The position numbers and the translations under genes were made by a program. A stretch of 64,000 nt of DNA from Lysobacter sp. TY2-98 (GTDB taxonomy: Bacteria > Pseudomonadota > Gammaproteobacteria > Xanthomonadales > Xanthomonadaceae). Every line of letters starts with the position of its first letter. The stretch's first letter is position 1. Shown one piece after another: positions 28,573-40,085 of the stretch. The stretch covers positions 2,336,921 to 2,400,920 of the forward strand of contig NZ_CP031413.1 of the NCBI RefSeq assembly GCF_003367355.1, read 5' to 3'. The notes beneath the pieces were generated by a model. That model worked only from the letters and a program-made list of their open reading frames with translations, had not been told where the DNA came from and did not search any database.

Positions 28573-29664
28573 ATGCAACGACGGATTCTTTGCCTCGCCA
28601 CGCTGCTCGCGCTTGCACCACTCGCGCGTGCGCAACACGTCGACGACAACGTGCCGATTACCGCGGCCGATCGTCACGACGTGATCGAAACGCTCGCGAC
28701 GCAACTGCAGAAGCGCTACGTGTTTCCCGACGTGGCCGCGAAGCTCGCAACCACGCTGCGCGCCCGCGATGCAGGAGGCACGTACGCGAAGGACGCGACG
28801 ATCGCCGCGTTCGGCAAGCACCTGGCCAACGACATGCGCACGCTCGGCGACGACGGCCACTTCAACATCCACTACGACCCGAACTTCAACCCGCCGACCG
28901 ACGAGCGTCCGCCCTTCCCCGACGCCGCGGAGATCGCGCGCGGTCGCGAGGAAGTCGCCGAACGCGGCTACGGCATCGACAGCATCGCGCGGCTGCCGGG
29001 CAACGTCGGCTACATCGAAGTGCGCGGCTTCGGCCCGACCGAACTCGTCGCCGACGCGATGTCCGCCGCGATGACGCTGCTGCAAGGTACCGACGCCCTC
29101 ATCATCGACCTGCGCCGCAACCACGGCGGCGAGCCGAACACCGTCGCGTACCTGATGAGCCACTTCTTCCCGGTCGGCGACCAGCGTCATCTCAACGACA
29201 TCTACAGCCGCGCCGACGACAGCACGCAGCAGTTCTGGACCAACCCGAACGTGCAGCCGCGCTACAGCAAACCCGTCTACGTGCTCACCTCATCCGGCAC
29301 GTTCTCGGGCGGCGAAGAGTTCGCGTACGACATGCAAACGCAGAAGCGCGCGACGCTCGTCGGCGAAACCACCGGCGGCGGCTCCAATCCCGGCGACATC
29401 TATCCCATCGGCCACGGCTTCGGCGCCTTCATCCCGCACAGCCGATCGATCAACCCGGTGACGCATACCAACTGGGAGCATGTGGGCGTCAAACCCGACA
29501 TCGCCGTGCCGGCCGCAGATGCGAAGAAAGTCGCGCAGGTGGCGATCCTCAAGGATCTCGTCGGCAAGGCGACGGATGCGGACCGCAAGGCCGAACTGCA
29601 GGATGCGTTGGCGAAGGTGCAGTCAGGGAAGGACGACGCACCGGTCTATGCGTTGAGGCGGTGA
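28573..29664 (+). CDS. Exported S41 family peptidase
   Basis: A 363-residue protein with a signal peptide (MQRRILCLATLLALAPLARA). ATG 28573 is preferred over 28558 because GGAGAG then lies 8 bases upstream and the signal peptide is normal in length. The N-terminal helical domain contains LQKRYVFPDVAAKLA, common in IRBP-like S41 proteins. The peptidase core has YIEVRGF, ALIIDLRRNHGG and the nucleophile region TSSGTFSGGEEFAY, with Ser at GTFSGG, then GETTGGGSNPGDIYPIG. These enzymes cut C-terminal tails of periplasmic proteins. A BlaI-like operator precedes it, so it may be an effector of the blaI-blaR1-like circuit. Confidence 0.9.
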   Translation: MQRRILCLATLLALAPLARAQHVDDNVPITAADRHDVIETLATQLQKRYVFPDVAAKLATTLRARDAGGTYAKDATIAAFGKHLANDMRTLGDDGHFNIHYDPNFNPPTDERPPFPDAAEIARGREEVAERGYGIDSIARLPGNVGYIEVRGFGPTELVADAMSAAMTLLQGTDALIIDLRRNHGGEPNTVAYLMSHFFPVGDQRHLNDIYSRADDSTQQFWTNPNVQPRYSKPVYVLTSSGTFSGGEEFAYDMQTQKRATLVGETTGGGSNPGDIYPIGHGFGAFIPHSRSINPVTHTNWEHVGVKPDIAVPAADAKKVAQVAILKDLVGKATDADRKAELQDALAKVQSGKDDAPVYALRR

Positions 29665-29700
29665 CGGCAGCGACGCTTCGCGGGTCGAAGCGTTGCGCGC

Positions 29701-30738
29701 TCAGGAGTGCGCCGGCTGCGGCTCGACCGCAGCACGGTGCAACACATCCGCAGTGAACGCATCGATCGCCGTGCGCAGGCGGTCGGGGAACGCGGCGTCG
29801 TTTTGCAGATACCAGGCACGCGCTGCGGCGCCGGTTGCATCGAGTTCCTCGTCACTCATCGCCAGCGCGCGTTCGATGGCTGCCTCGAGGGCGGCCTCGT
29901 CGACGAAGTAGGTCGTCGCCAAGTGCTGGGAGCCGGTGCGATTGCACGGCACGCAGATGCCCCGCGTCTCGTCGACCAACTCGTTCATCGGCGCGCCATC
30001 GGTGGTCAGCACGAACGCGCCGACGCTCATCGCCTCGACGAGGTAGTGACCGAAACCTTCCGTCTCCGAGCAGCAGACATGCACCCGGCTCGCGTTCTGC
30101 AGATTCCGCAGTTCGACATCGTCGATGTAGTCGATGCGGTGGGTGATGTTCGATACGGGCGGATCGATCGTGGTCGCGGTGCGTGGGCTCTGGACGATGA
30201 CCAGCTGCGGCCATTCCGGATGCCGCTTCCAGGCCTCGATGAGGACGTTGGTCCCCTTGTTGACGCTGCGCCCGGCGAGATGGAAGAACGTGCGTTCGCG
30301 CTTTACCGCGGGGTCGAACCTGTCTTCGCTAGTGAAACCTATGTAGCGCGTCCATAGACCGCGCGCGGCGAAGATTGCCTCCGCGTGGCGGGTCTTGGCG
30401 AGAACGCCTTGCACCAGTGGCAGGCGTTCGACGTCGACGGGCACGCACCACTCGGGATTCGGAATGAACAGCGTCGCCACCGCGCTGCCGAGATCCTCGC
30501 GGCGCACGTGCTCGAGCATGATGTTCACGTCGTGCGCGGGGCGGCGCATCACCAGCTTGCGCAACCGACCGCGCCACGTCATCACCAGCGGCCTGAACCA
30601 CTTGCGCAGCTTGCCGCGACCGATCGCGGTGACATGCACCGTGAACCCACGAGATCGCAGTGCCGAGGCGAGCAGTGCGAGATCGCGAGTCAGGCCGACC
30701 CCATTGTTCCAAGCGATGAGGTTCAGCCGCGGCAGCAT
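29701..30738 (-). CDS. Glycosyltransferase, GT-B fold (GT4-like)
   Basis: A 345-residue protein. The N-terminal half has LIAWNNGVGLTRDLALLASAL, a nucleotide-sugar enzyme's first beta-alpha unit. The C-terminal half contains the donor-binding helix with CCSETEGFGHYLVEAMSVGAFVLT, the E-G-F-G-x-x-x-x-E signature of group 1 glycosyltransferases, and then the APMNELV block. It would transfer a sugar from a nucleotide donor onto a lipid or polysaccharide at the cytoplasmic membrane, though the acceptor is unknown. It begins 3 bases after the maeB stop, so it is in the same transcript, an unusual partner for malic enzyme. Confidence 0.82.
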   Translation of the reverse strand: MLPRLNLIAWNNGVGLTRDLALLASALRSRGFTVHVTAIGRGKLRKWFRPLVMTWRGRLRKLVMRRPAHDVNIMLEHVRREDLGSAVATLFIPNPEWCVPVDVERLPLVQGVLAKTRHAEAIFAARGLWTRYIGFTSEDRFDPAVKRERTFFHLAGRSVNKGTNVLIEAWKRHPEWPQLVIVQSPRTATTIDPPVSNITHRIDYIDDVELRNLQNASRVHVCCSETEGFGHYLVEAMSVGAFVLTTDGAPMNELVDETRGICVPCNRTGSQHLATTYFVDEAALEAAIERALAMSDEELDATGAAARAWYLQNDAAFPDRLRTAIDAFTADVLHRAAVEPQPAHS

Positions 30739-30741
30739 TCC

Positions 30742-33039
<2,298 letters not shown>

Positions 33040-33124
33040 CGGGACGCGAAACCGGGCGGGCCCTCGATTCTAACCGCCGCCACCGGCCGCTTCGGACGCA
33101 CGCGCACGGTTCGGGGCTCGAGCG

Positions 33125-34396
33125 TCAGAAATCGAGCAGGAAACCGCCCTCGTCGGCGATGCTGTCCAGGCGGATGCGATTGGCGAACAGCGAGAACGCG
33201 AGCATCCCGGCCAGCCCGTTGATGCGGGTTAGCCACGGCGGCATCCAGCGCGGCGGCAGCAGGGCACCGGATTCGAACAGGGGTTCGAAACGCTGGACGT
33301 CGGCCAGCGTCATCTTGCCCGCGAAGAGGTACCGGCACAGCGCGAGCTTGCGATTGCGCAGCGCCCAGCGGAAGAACGTGTGCACACCCACCAGGCCGCG
33401 CACGTAGACGGTGTCCTTGGTGAACGCATGGCCGCCCGTGGTGGGCACGCCACGGAAGATGCGCTGCGCCGACGAGAAGCTTTCCTGCGGCGTCTGCCCG
33501 GACTCGACGAAGTAGCGGAACACGTCGATGAAATCGGCGCCATCGAGTGCACGTGCCACCGCCTCGATGCGCAGCGAGATGCGTTTCATGCGCCCGATGT
33601 CGATGCTGCCGGTGATCTGCTCGGCGAAGGTCGCGAGGCCTTCCTGCGTCGCCGTGGTGCGCGGCGACGACAGCGACAGACTCGACAGCACCGGCTGCTC
33701 GCGGCCGTTGAGCGCGGTGATCGAATGCACGAACGCTTCGTGGTTGAGCAGCTGGTCGCGGTCGTACTGGCTGAAGTTCGCGCTGGCCCGCAGGCGGATG
33801 CGCGTCGCGCCCGCGGCGGCTTTCGCGATGAGATCCGGATCGAGTTCGACTTCGATGACGCGCTTGTTGAAGAAGTCGTCGAGATCGTTCTGCAGCTGCA
33901 GGCGAAGGGCCGTCGCGGAAATGCGGATGGTTTCCGACGGCGACAGCAGGCCGGCGTCGAGTTCATCCGCGATCGAAATGAAGTGCTGTGCGGCTTCGCG
34001 CGCAGTGGGACCGTTGCCCGGCAGCGTTTCGTTCGGCGTGCCGTACAGCTCCTTCGAATGAGCGAGAACGCGCGTCGTGCCGAGCTCTTCGCACATCAGC
34101 GCGGCGGTGCCCCAGTTGCGCGCGGAGTCGATCAGGTACTGGCCCAGCGGGTGCTGCGGATCGGCTTCGCGCACGATCGCTTCGAGTTCCCTGCGCGCCT
34201 CGCGGAAGTCACTCTTCGGGTAGGCGATGACGGGCGGCCGGGCGGTGCCGGCGGCGTAGTCGGCGAGGAATTTCGCTTCCTCGCCCGCCGGCCAGCTCAC
34301 CAGCGCGAGCACGCGGATGTCGCGGGCGACGCGCACCATGCGGGCATCGAGTGCGGCGTGGTGCGCGACGTCCGCGGGCAGTTCCACGGTCGCCAT
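33125..34396 (-). CDS. QEGLA-motif protein, DUF1704 (MATCAP-like peptidase)
   Basis: A 423-residue protein of the family annotated as flavohaemoglobin expression-modulating QEGLA motif protein (DUF1704). The metal-binding H-E-x-x-x-H site is in LLNHEAFVHSI and the family name motif in ATQEGLATFAEQ; both are intact. Eukaryotic relatives (MATCAP) are tyrosine carboxypeptidases, so a zinc peptidase activity is likely, but no bacterial substrate is established. The true start is ATG 34396, which overlaps the rsgA stop (TGATG), giving coupled translation with the ribosome-assembly GTPase. Confidence 0.85.
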   Translation of the reverse strand: MATVELPADVAHHAALDARMVRVARDIRVLALVSWPAGEEAKFLADYAAGTARPPVIAYPKSDFREARRELEAIVREADPQHPLGQYLIDSARNWGTAALMCEELGTTRVLAHSKELYGTPNETLPGNGPTAREAAQHFISIADELDAGLLSPSETIRISATALRLQLQNDLDDFFNKRVIEVELDPDLIAKAAAGATRIRLRASANFSQYDRDQLLNHEAFVHSITALNGREQPVLSSLSLSSPRTTATQEGLATFAEQITGSIDIGRMKRISLRIEAVARALDGADFIDVFRYFVESGQTPQESFSSAQRIFRGVPTTGGHAFTKDTVYVRGLVGVHTFFRWALRNRKLALCRYLFAGKMTLADVQRFEPLFESGALLPPRWMPPWLTRINGLAGMLAFSLFANRIRLDSIADEGGFLLDF

Positions 34397-35529
34397 CAAT
34401 GCTTGCCGTACTTGTCGTCGAGGCGCTTGCTCAGCGCGCGCGTCTGCACCTTCGACTCCGCCTGCTGCTGGCGGCGCGTCGCCAGGCGATTGGCCGCGCC
34501 GGCCACCTCATCCGACAACTTGCGGAAGTTCGCGAACCGCTGCGGATCCAGCGTGCCGGCCTCGACCGCCGCACGCACGGCGCAACCCGGCTCCTTCTCG
34601 TGCTTGCAATCGCGGAAACGGCATTGGGCGGCGAGCGCTTCGATGTCGGCGAAGGTGTCGGTGACATCTTCCTCGCCGGTCGGTTTGAGTTCGCGCATGC
34701 CGGGCGTGTCGATCAGGCACCCGCCCTGCGGCAGCGGAATCAGCGCGCGATGCGTCGTCGTATGACGACCGCGCGAATCGTTTTCGCGCACCGCACTGGT
34801 CTTCATCTTGTCCAGTCCGAGCAGCGTGTTGGTGACCGTCGACTTGCCCGCGCCCGAGCTGCCCACCAGCACCGCGGTGCGACCGGCGCCGAGCCAGCGA
34901 TCGAGTTGCGCGACGCTCGCCGCGTCCTTCGCGTTGACCGCGACCACGGCTAGCTGCTCGCCCACTGCCGCGCGCAGGATGGTCGCGGCCTCGGCGGCAT
35001 CGGCCTTGTCGGCCTTGGTCAGCACCACCACCGGCTCGACGCCGCCGCCCTGCACCAGCAGCAGGTAACGCTCGATGCGGCGCGGATTGAAGTCGCCGTC
35101 GAGTCCGCACACCACGAAGGCGACGTCGATGTTCGCCGCGATCAGCTGCTGGCGGTAATGCTCGCCCGCGGCGCCACGCTTGATCGCCGACATGCGCGGC
35201 AGCAGCGCCACGGCCTTGGCGTGGCGGCGGCCGCCCTCGATCAGCAGCCAGTCGCCGACGCCGGGACGATCGGTGGGATCGGTGCGGCCTTCGCGATAGC
35301 CCGGCGGGCGCAGCCAGTCGCCCAGCGATTCGACGCTGAACGAGTCGTCGGGGCCGTCCAGGACGATGTAGCCGGTGCGGTGCTGTTCGACCACGCGGGC
35401 GGGACGGGCGTCCGGGCGGGCGTCGAGCGCCTCGCGCCAACCGTCGGGGCCCGCGTCGACCGTCACCGGCCAGCCGATCGCCTGCAACGCGGCGAGGTCG
35501 GATGTGAAAGCGGCGGTGGTTTCGGTCAT
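34396..35529 (-). CDS. rsgA: Small ribosomal subunit biogenesis GTPase RsgA
   Basis: A 377-residue circularly permuted GTPase. After the N-terminal OB-like domain come G4 (VVLTKADKAD), G1 (VGSSGAGKST), the TTTHRA segment and G3 (LIDTPGMREL). The C-terminal zinc site is CRFRDCKHEKEPGC. It checks the decoding centre of the 30S subunit late in assembly. It is divergent from alaA with about 100 bases between them, and its stop overlaps the QEGLA-motif gene. Confidence 0.95.
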   Translation of the reverse strand: MTETTAAFTSDLAALQAIGWPVTVDAGPDGWREALDARPDARPARVVEQHRTGYIVLDGPDDSFSVESLGDWLRPPGYREGRTDPTDRPGVGDWLLIEGGRRHAKAVALLPRMSAIKRGAAGEHYRQQLIAANIDVAFVVCGLDGDFNPRRIERYLLLVQGGGVEPVVVLTKADKADAAEAATILRAAVGEQLAVVAVNAKDAASVAQLDRWLGAGRTAVLVGSSGAGKSTVTNTLLGLDKMKTSAVRENDSRGRHTTTHRALIPLPQGGCLIDTPGMRELKPTGEEDVTDTFADIEALAAQCRFRDCKHEKEPGCAVRAAVEAGTLDPQRFANFRKLSDEVAGAANRLATRRQQQAESKVQTRALSKRLDDKYGKH

Positions 35530-35627
35530 GCATGGATTCTAGCCAGACCGCACCCCCCGCCGTCCGCCGGCTGCGACACGTTTTCCGGTAGGCTGGCCGC
35601 CATTTTCCGCGTACCAGCGCCGCTTCC

Positions 35628-36875
35628 ATGTCCCACGCCCTCAAGACCCGCGAACGCCTCTCCGAAGTCCGCTACGAAATTCGTGGTGAACTCGCCCGGC
35701 GAGCCCGCGAGCTGGAGGCCCAGGGCCGCAAGCTGATCAAGCTCAACATCGGCAACCCCGGCGCGTTCGGGTTTCGTGCGCCCGAGCACCTGCAGCGCGC
35801 GATCACCGAGCGCATCCACGACACCGATCCGTACACCCACCAGCAGGGCCTGCCCGCGGCGCGCGAAACGCTGGCCGACTACCACCGCCGCCGCGGCACG
35901 CCCAATGCGTCGCCGGAACGCGTGTTCATCGGCAACGGCGTCAGCGAGCTGATCGACCTGTCGTTGCGTGCGCTGCTGAATCCGGGCGACGAAGTGCTGG
36001 TGCCGTCGCCGGACTACCCGCTGTGGACGGCCGCGACCATCCTCAACGACGGCTGCGCGGTGCATTACACCTGCGCGCCGGAGAACGGTTTCCTGCCCGA
36101 TCCGGACGAGATCGAGCGCCTGGTGACGCCACGCACGCGCGCGATCGTCGTCATCAACCCGAACAATCCGACTGGCGCCGTCTATCCGCGCGAGCTGCTC
36201 GAACGCATCGTCGCGATCGCCGCGAAGCACAAGCTGCTGCTGATGTCGGACGAGATCTACGACGAAATCCTCTACGACGGCGCCGAATTCCAGCCGCTCG
36301 CGCCGCTGGCCGGCGACGTGCCCTGCCTGTCGTTCGGCGGCCTGTCGAAGGTGCACCGCGCCTGCGGCTGGCGCGTGGGCTGGGCGGTGCTGAGCGGCGA
36401 TCCGCTCGCGATCGGCGACCTGCACCACGCGATGGACCTGCTGGGCGCACTGCGCCTGTGCGCGAACGTCCCCGGGCAGTTCGCGATCGATGCGGCGCTG
36501 TCGGGCGCGTCAACCATCCATGCACTCACCGCACCGGGCGGCCGTCTGTACGAAGCGCGTCGCGCGGTCGACGAAAGCATCGCCGCAAGCCGTCACCTGC
36601 GCATGGCGACGCCTGCGGGCGCGCTCTATGGCTTCCCGCAGGTGGTGGGCGACGCCGCGATCGATTTCGACGATCAGGCGTTCGCGCTCGAGATGCTGGA
36701 AAGCGAAGGCGTGCTGATCGTCCCCGGCACCAGTTTCAACATGCGCGACCGCGACCATTTCCGCGTGACGCTGCTGCCCGAGCCCGACCAATTGCGCGAA
36801 GTGTTCGCGCGCATCGACCGCGTGCTCGAGCGCCGCGCGCAGGCGGCGAACGCGAGCCGCGTGCAGGTCGCCTGA
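35628..36875 (+). CDS. alaA: PLP-dependent aminotransferase, alanine aminotransferase AlaA type
   Basis: A 415-residue class I/II aminotransferase closely patterned on E. coli AlaA: KLIKLNIGNPGAFGF, IGNGVSELIDLSLRALL, VLVPSPDYPLWTA, the NPNNPTGAVYP block, the PLP-binding Lys in SFGGLSKVHRACGWR, and LRLCANVPGQFAI. AlaA makes alanine from pyruvate and glutamate. It is the first gene of a three-gene set with a GDSL hydrolase (1 base away) and a methyltransferase. Confidence 0.9.
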   Translation: MSHALKTRERLSEVRYEIRGELARRARELEAQGRKLIKLNIGNPGAFGFRAPEHLQRAITERIHDTDPYTHQQGLPAARETLADYHRRRGTPNASPERVFIGNGVSELIDLSLRALLNPGDEVLVPSPDYPLWTAATILNDGCAVHYTCAPENGFLPDPDEIERLVTPRTRAIVVINPNNPTGAVYPRELLERIVAIAAKHKLLLMSDEIYDEILYDGAEFQPLAPLAGDVPCLSFGGLSKVHRACGWRVGWAVLSGDPLAIGDLHHAMDLLGALRLCANVPGQFAIDAALSGASTIHALTAPGGRLYEARRAVDESIAASRHLRMATPAGALYGFPQVVGDAAIDFDDQAFALEMLESEGVLIVPGTSFNMRDRDHFRVTLLPEPDQLREVFARIDRVLERRAQAANASRVQVA

Positions 36876-36876
36876 C

Positions 36877-37488
36877 ATGCGCGCACTCGCGCTCGGCGAC
36901 AGCTACACCTGCGGCGAAGGTGTCGAGCCGGCGCATCGTTGGCCGGTGCAGCTGGCGCGCGCACTGCGCGACGGTGGCGTCGACGTCGGCGAGCCGCACG
37001 TGATCGCGACGACGGGCTGGAGCACCGAGGAACTGGCGCTCGGCATTGCCGCGGCGCAACCACTGGGCACCTACGACTTCGTGACGCTCGGCATCGGCGT
37101 CAACGACCAGTACCGCGGGCATACCACCGCCGAGTACCGCGCGCAGCTGAGCCCGCTGCTCGACACCGCCACTGCGCTTGCGGGCGGACGCCCTGACCAC
37201 GTGCTCATGCTCTCCATTCCCGACTGGGGCGTTACTCCCTTCGCGCGCAACGAAGGCCGCGACAGCGCGCAGATCGCGCGCGAGATCGATGCGTTCAACG
37301 ACGTCGCGCGCTCGATGTGCGAGGCACGGCGCATCCCCTTCGTCGACATCACGCCGGCCAGCCGCGAACGTGGCGATGCGGACGCGATGGTCGTCGCCGA
37401 CGGCCTGCATCCGTCGCACGCGATGTATGCGCGCTGGGTGGACGTCGCGCTTCCGGTCGCCCATCGCCTGCTCGGCGATACCGCGTGA
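36877..37488 (+). CDS. SGNH/GDSL hydrolase
   Basis: A 203-residue esterase-like protein. The nucleophile Ser is in block I LALGDSYTCGEG (G-D-S), Asn of block III in GIGVNDQYRG, and Asp/His of block V in ADGLHPSHAMY. There is no signal peptide, so it is cytoplasmic. Possible substrates are acyl esters or thioesters. It begins immediately after alaA and ends overlapping the next gene, so it is in an operon. Confidence 0.87.
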   Translation: MRALALGDSYTCGEGVEPAHRWPVQLARALRDGGVDVGEPHVIATTGWSTEELALGIAAAQPLGTYDFVTLGIGVNDQYRGHTTAEYRAQLSPLLDTATALAGGRPDHVLMLSIPDWGVTPFARNEGRDSAQIAREIDAFNDVARSMCEARRIPFVDITPASRERGDADAMVVADGLHPSHAMYARWVDVALPVAHRLLGDTA

Positions 37489-38183
37489 CCGCGGTTCTGG
37501 AGACGCGCCCCCTCGACGGCGCGCGCGCCCGCAGCATCGCCCGTGCTTTCCTGCCCGATGGCGCGTTCGGCAATCGCTGGAACTACTTCTACACGCGCAC
37601 CAAGCTCGGCAGCGATCCCCTATATCCGGCGGTCGCCGATGCGTTGCGCGACACGACCGCGCCGCTGCTCGATCTCGGTTGCGGGCTCGGCCTGCTGGCG
37701 CACACGCTGCGCGAGGACGGTGTCGACCTGCCGTACCGCGGCGTCGATATCGATGCGGGAAAGATCGCGCATGCGCGTCGTGTTGCCGATCGCGCCCGAC
37801 TGCGTGATGTCACGTTCGATGCGGTGGACCTCAGCCGCGTGATGCCCGAACACGCCGGCAGCGTCGCCCTGCTCGACGTGCTGCAGTACGTCGACACTCC
37901 GGCACAGATCCGCATTCTCGATACGGCGACGGCGATGGTCGCGCCGTGTGGGAAGCTGTTCATTCGCAGCGGCCTGGAAACGCCGGGCTGGCGCGCGCGT
38001 ACCAGCAAGGCGTTCGACACGCTGGCCGCGGTCGCCGGCTGGATGTATTCGGCGCCGCGTCGTTATCCCAGTGAAGCCCTACTGCGCGATCGCTTGGATG
38101 CCGCCGGTCTGCGTTACGCGATCACGCCACTCAACGGCAACACGCCGTTCAACAACTGGCAGATCGTCGCCTGGCGCGAGTGA
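37485..38183 (+). CDS. Class I SAM-dependent methyltransferase
   Basis: A 232-residue enzyme. GTG 37485 is the likely start because it overlaps the preceding stop in a GTGA junction and no frame upstream is supported. SAM motif I is PLLDLGCGLGLLAHTL, motif II is YRGVDIDAGKI, and VALLDVLQYVD resembles the motif IV region. The N-terminal LPDGAFGNRWNYFYTRTKL looks like a substrate lid. The target is unknown; together with the GDSL hydrolase it may modify a small acyl compound or lipid. Confidence 0.85.
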   Translation: MTAVLETRPLDGARARSIARAFLPDGAFGNRWNYFYTRTKLGSDPLYPAVADALRDTTAPLLDLGCGLGLLAHTLREDGVDLPYRGVDIDAGKIAHARRVADRARLRDVTFDAVDLSRVMPEHAGSVALLDVLQYVDTPAQIRILDTATAMVAPCGKLFIRSGLETPGWRARTSKAFDTLAAVAGWMYSAPRRYPSEALLRDRLDAAGLRYAITPLNGNTPFNNWQIVAWRE

Positions 38184-38190
38184 TCGCGCT

Positions 38191-39027
38191 TCAGTCCGCG
38201 ACGCTGGAGTGCGCGCGCGGCAAGGTCGGGCCCGGCGTCGACGCCATCGGCACGGGCAGCACGCAGCGATAACCGAGTTCATCGAACCGCTGCAGCATCA
38301 ACGCGAGCGTTTCGAGGTTGCCCCCATGCTTTGCGCCTTCATGCGCCAGCACGATCACGCCCGGCGCCAGCAGACGTTCGACGCGGCGCACCACGCGCTT
38401 CGGATCCGACACCGCCCCATCGAAGCCACGTGCCGTCCATGCGACGCGCGCGAGTCCGAGCTTCTGCAGCGGTGCGGCCACGAACGGATTGGCCATGCCG
38501 ACGACCGCGCGGAACCATACCGGTGGCGTTCCAGACAGCTCCGTGAGCGTCGCTTGCGCGCGATGAATCTCGTCGCGCATCTGGCCGGGGCCGAGCGCCC
38601 AGAAGCGCGCGGTGGGATGCGAGTCGCTGTGGTTGCCGATGCCGTGACCGCGGCGGGCGATCTCGCGCACGTGGTCGGGATGTCGGCGCGCCCGCTCGCC
38701 GACCAGAAAGAACGTCGCGCGTGCGCCGTGCGCGTCGAGCAGGTCGAGCACGGCCGGCGTGTCGTCGGACGGGCCGTCGTCGATCGTCAGCCACAGCACG
38801 CGCTCGTCGGTTTGGAAACGCGTGAGCGCAGGCCCGAACAGCCGCGAATCCGGCCGCAACGTGCCCCAGACCATCGCCAGGTGCGAGGCGACCAGCAGCG
38901 GCAGTCCGTACTGCCATCCGTAACGCCACCACAAGGCGAACGCGAGCACGTGCGCGGCCATCAGCCCGATCCACCACGCATGGGGATAGCGCGGCACGCG
39001 GTGGAGAGCGACGGCTGGAACGGTCAT
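38191..39027 (-). CDS. Polysaccharide deacetylase family protein with N-terminal membrane helices
   Basis: A 278-residue protein of the carbohydrate esterase 4 family. One or two hydrophobic segments (about 18-55) anchor it. The NodB homology domain has the metal Asp-Asp in LTIDDGPS, the His ligands in GNHSDSHPTARF, a R-x-x-x motif region with WFRAVVGMANP, and VIVLAHEG near the end, usually the final catalytic His. It should deacetylate a cell-envelope or secreted glycan. It is convergent with the methyltransferase gene, 7 bases between stops. Confidence 0.86.
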   Translation of the reverse strand: MTVPAVALHRVPRYPHAWWIGLMAAHVLAFALWWRYGWQYGLPLLVASHLAMVWGTLRPDSRLFGPALTRFQTDERVLWLTIDDGPSDDTPAVLDLLDAHGARATFFLVGERARRHPDHVREIARRGHGIGNHSDSHPTARFWALGPGQMRDEIHRAQATLTELSGTPPVWFRAVVGMANPFVAAPLQKLGLARVAWTARGFDGAVSDPKRVVRRVERLLAPGVIVLAHEGAKHGGNLETLALMLQRFDELGYRCVLPVPMASTPGPTLPRAHSSVAD

Positions 39028-39101
39028 GCCCGCATGATGCCACGCCGGTCGGAAGGCCCCGCGCCGTAGAATGAGCGTTCGCTTTCCTGAAGGTTAACGT
39101 C

Positions 39102-40028
39102 ATGTCACTTGACCCCGCCCTGCGCACCCGCATCGACACCCTGCTGCAGGCGAACCGCGTCGTCCTCTTCATGAAGGGCGATCCCCGCATGCCGCAATGC
39201 GGCTTCTCGGCGAAGGCGTCCGGCATCCTCAACGGGCTCGGCATCGACTATGCGCACGTGGACGTGCTGGCCGATCCGGAGATCCGCGAAGGCATCAAGG
39301 CCTATGGCGACTGGCCGACCATTCCGCAGCTGTATGTCGACGGCGAACTCGTCGGCGGCAGTGACATCGTGATCCAGATGGCGAACTCGGGGGAGCTGCA
39401 CACGCTGCTCGGCGTGCAGGCGCCGGACCGCACTCCGCCGTCGATCGAGATCACGCCGGCCGCCGCCGACATGCTGCGCAGCGCGATCGCCGACGCCGGT
39501 CCCGGCTATGCGCTGCAGGTGTCGGTCGACGCCGATTTCCGTGCGCAGCTCCAGCTCGGACCGATCGATCCGCAGGCGATCGCAACGGAAGTCGACGGCA
39601 TCCGCGCGCAGTTCGATCTCGCCAGTGCGCCGCGCGCACAGGGCCTGCGCATCGACTGGGTCGACGACGAGCGCGGGCGCGGCCTGGTGGTCGAGAATCC
39701 GAAGGCGCGCACGGTAAAGTCGATCACCGCCGCCGACGCCGCGCGCATGCTGGGCGACGGCGCGATCACGCTGGTCGATGTGCGTCCGCCGGAGGAGCGC
39801 GCCATCGCTTCGGTGCGCGTGCCGTTCTCGGTGCTCGATGGCAACGCGTCGGCGGAGCTCGAAGCACTGCCGAAGGACACGCCGCTGGCGTTCATGTGCC
39901 ACCACGGTCGTCGCAGCGCGGCGGCCGCCGAGCATTTCCGCCGGCTTGGCTTTACGAACGTCCACAACGTCGAGGGCGGCATCGAGGCGTGGTCGCAGCA
40001 GGTGGATGGCGCGGTGCCGCGCTACTGA
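39102..40028 (+). CDS. grxD: Monothiol glutaredoxin fused to a cysteine-free A-type-like domain and rhodanese
   Basis: A 308-residue three-part protein. Residues 1-105 are a Grx4-type monothiol glutaredoxin with the active site CGFS (MPQCGFSAKA) and WPTIPQLYVDGE, which carries [2Fe-2S] clusters. Residues about 112-205 have the sequence pattern of an A-type iron-sulphur carrier such as IscA/ErpA (IEITPAAADMLRSAI to GLVVENPKA) but without its three cysteines. Residues about 210-305 are a rhodanese domain with Cys in FMCHHGRRS, a sulphur-transfer loop. Joined in one chain, the parts suggest a cluster or sulphur trafficking protein. Ordinary GrxD is about 110 residues. Confidence 0.9.
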   Translation: MSLDPALRTRIDTLLQANRVVLFMKGDPRMPQCGFSAKASGILNGLGIDYAHVDVLADPEIREGIKAYGDWPTIPQLYVDGELVGGSDIVIQMANSGELHTLLGVQAPDRTPPSIEITPAAADMLRSAIADAGPGYALQVSVDADFRAQLQLGPIDPQAIATEVDGIRAQFDLASAPRAQGLRIDWVDDERGRGLVVENPKARTVKSITAADAARMLGDGAITLVDVRPPEERAIASVRVPFSVLDGNASAELEALPKDTPLAFMCHHGRRSAAAAEHFRRLGFTNVHNVEGGIEAWSQQVDGAVPRY

Positions 40029-40047
40029 GTGGCGTCGCTGCCTGCAG

Positions 40048-40075
40048 AAAAACGGCCGCGTCTGCGGCCGTTTTT
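40048..40075. terminator. Bidirectional rho-independent terminator
   Basis: A perfect 12-bp stem, AAAAACGGCCGC with GCGGCCGTTTTT, around a 4-base loop, with A and T tracts on both sides. It serves both grxD (plus) and the DUF924 gene (minus), whose stops face each other. Confidence 0.9.
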
Positions 40076-40085
40076 GTTTCCGATG

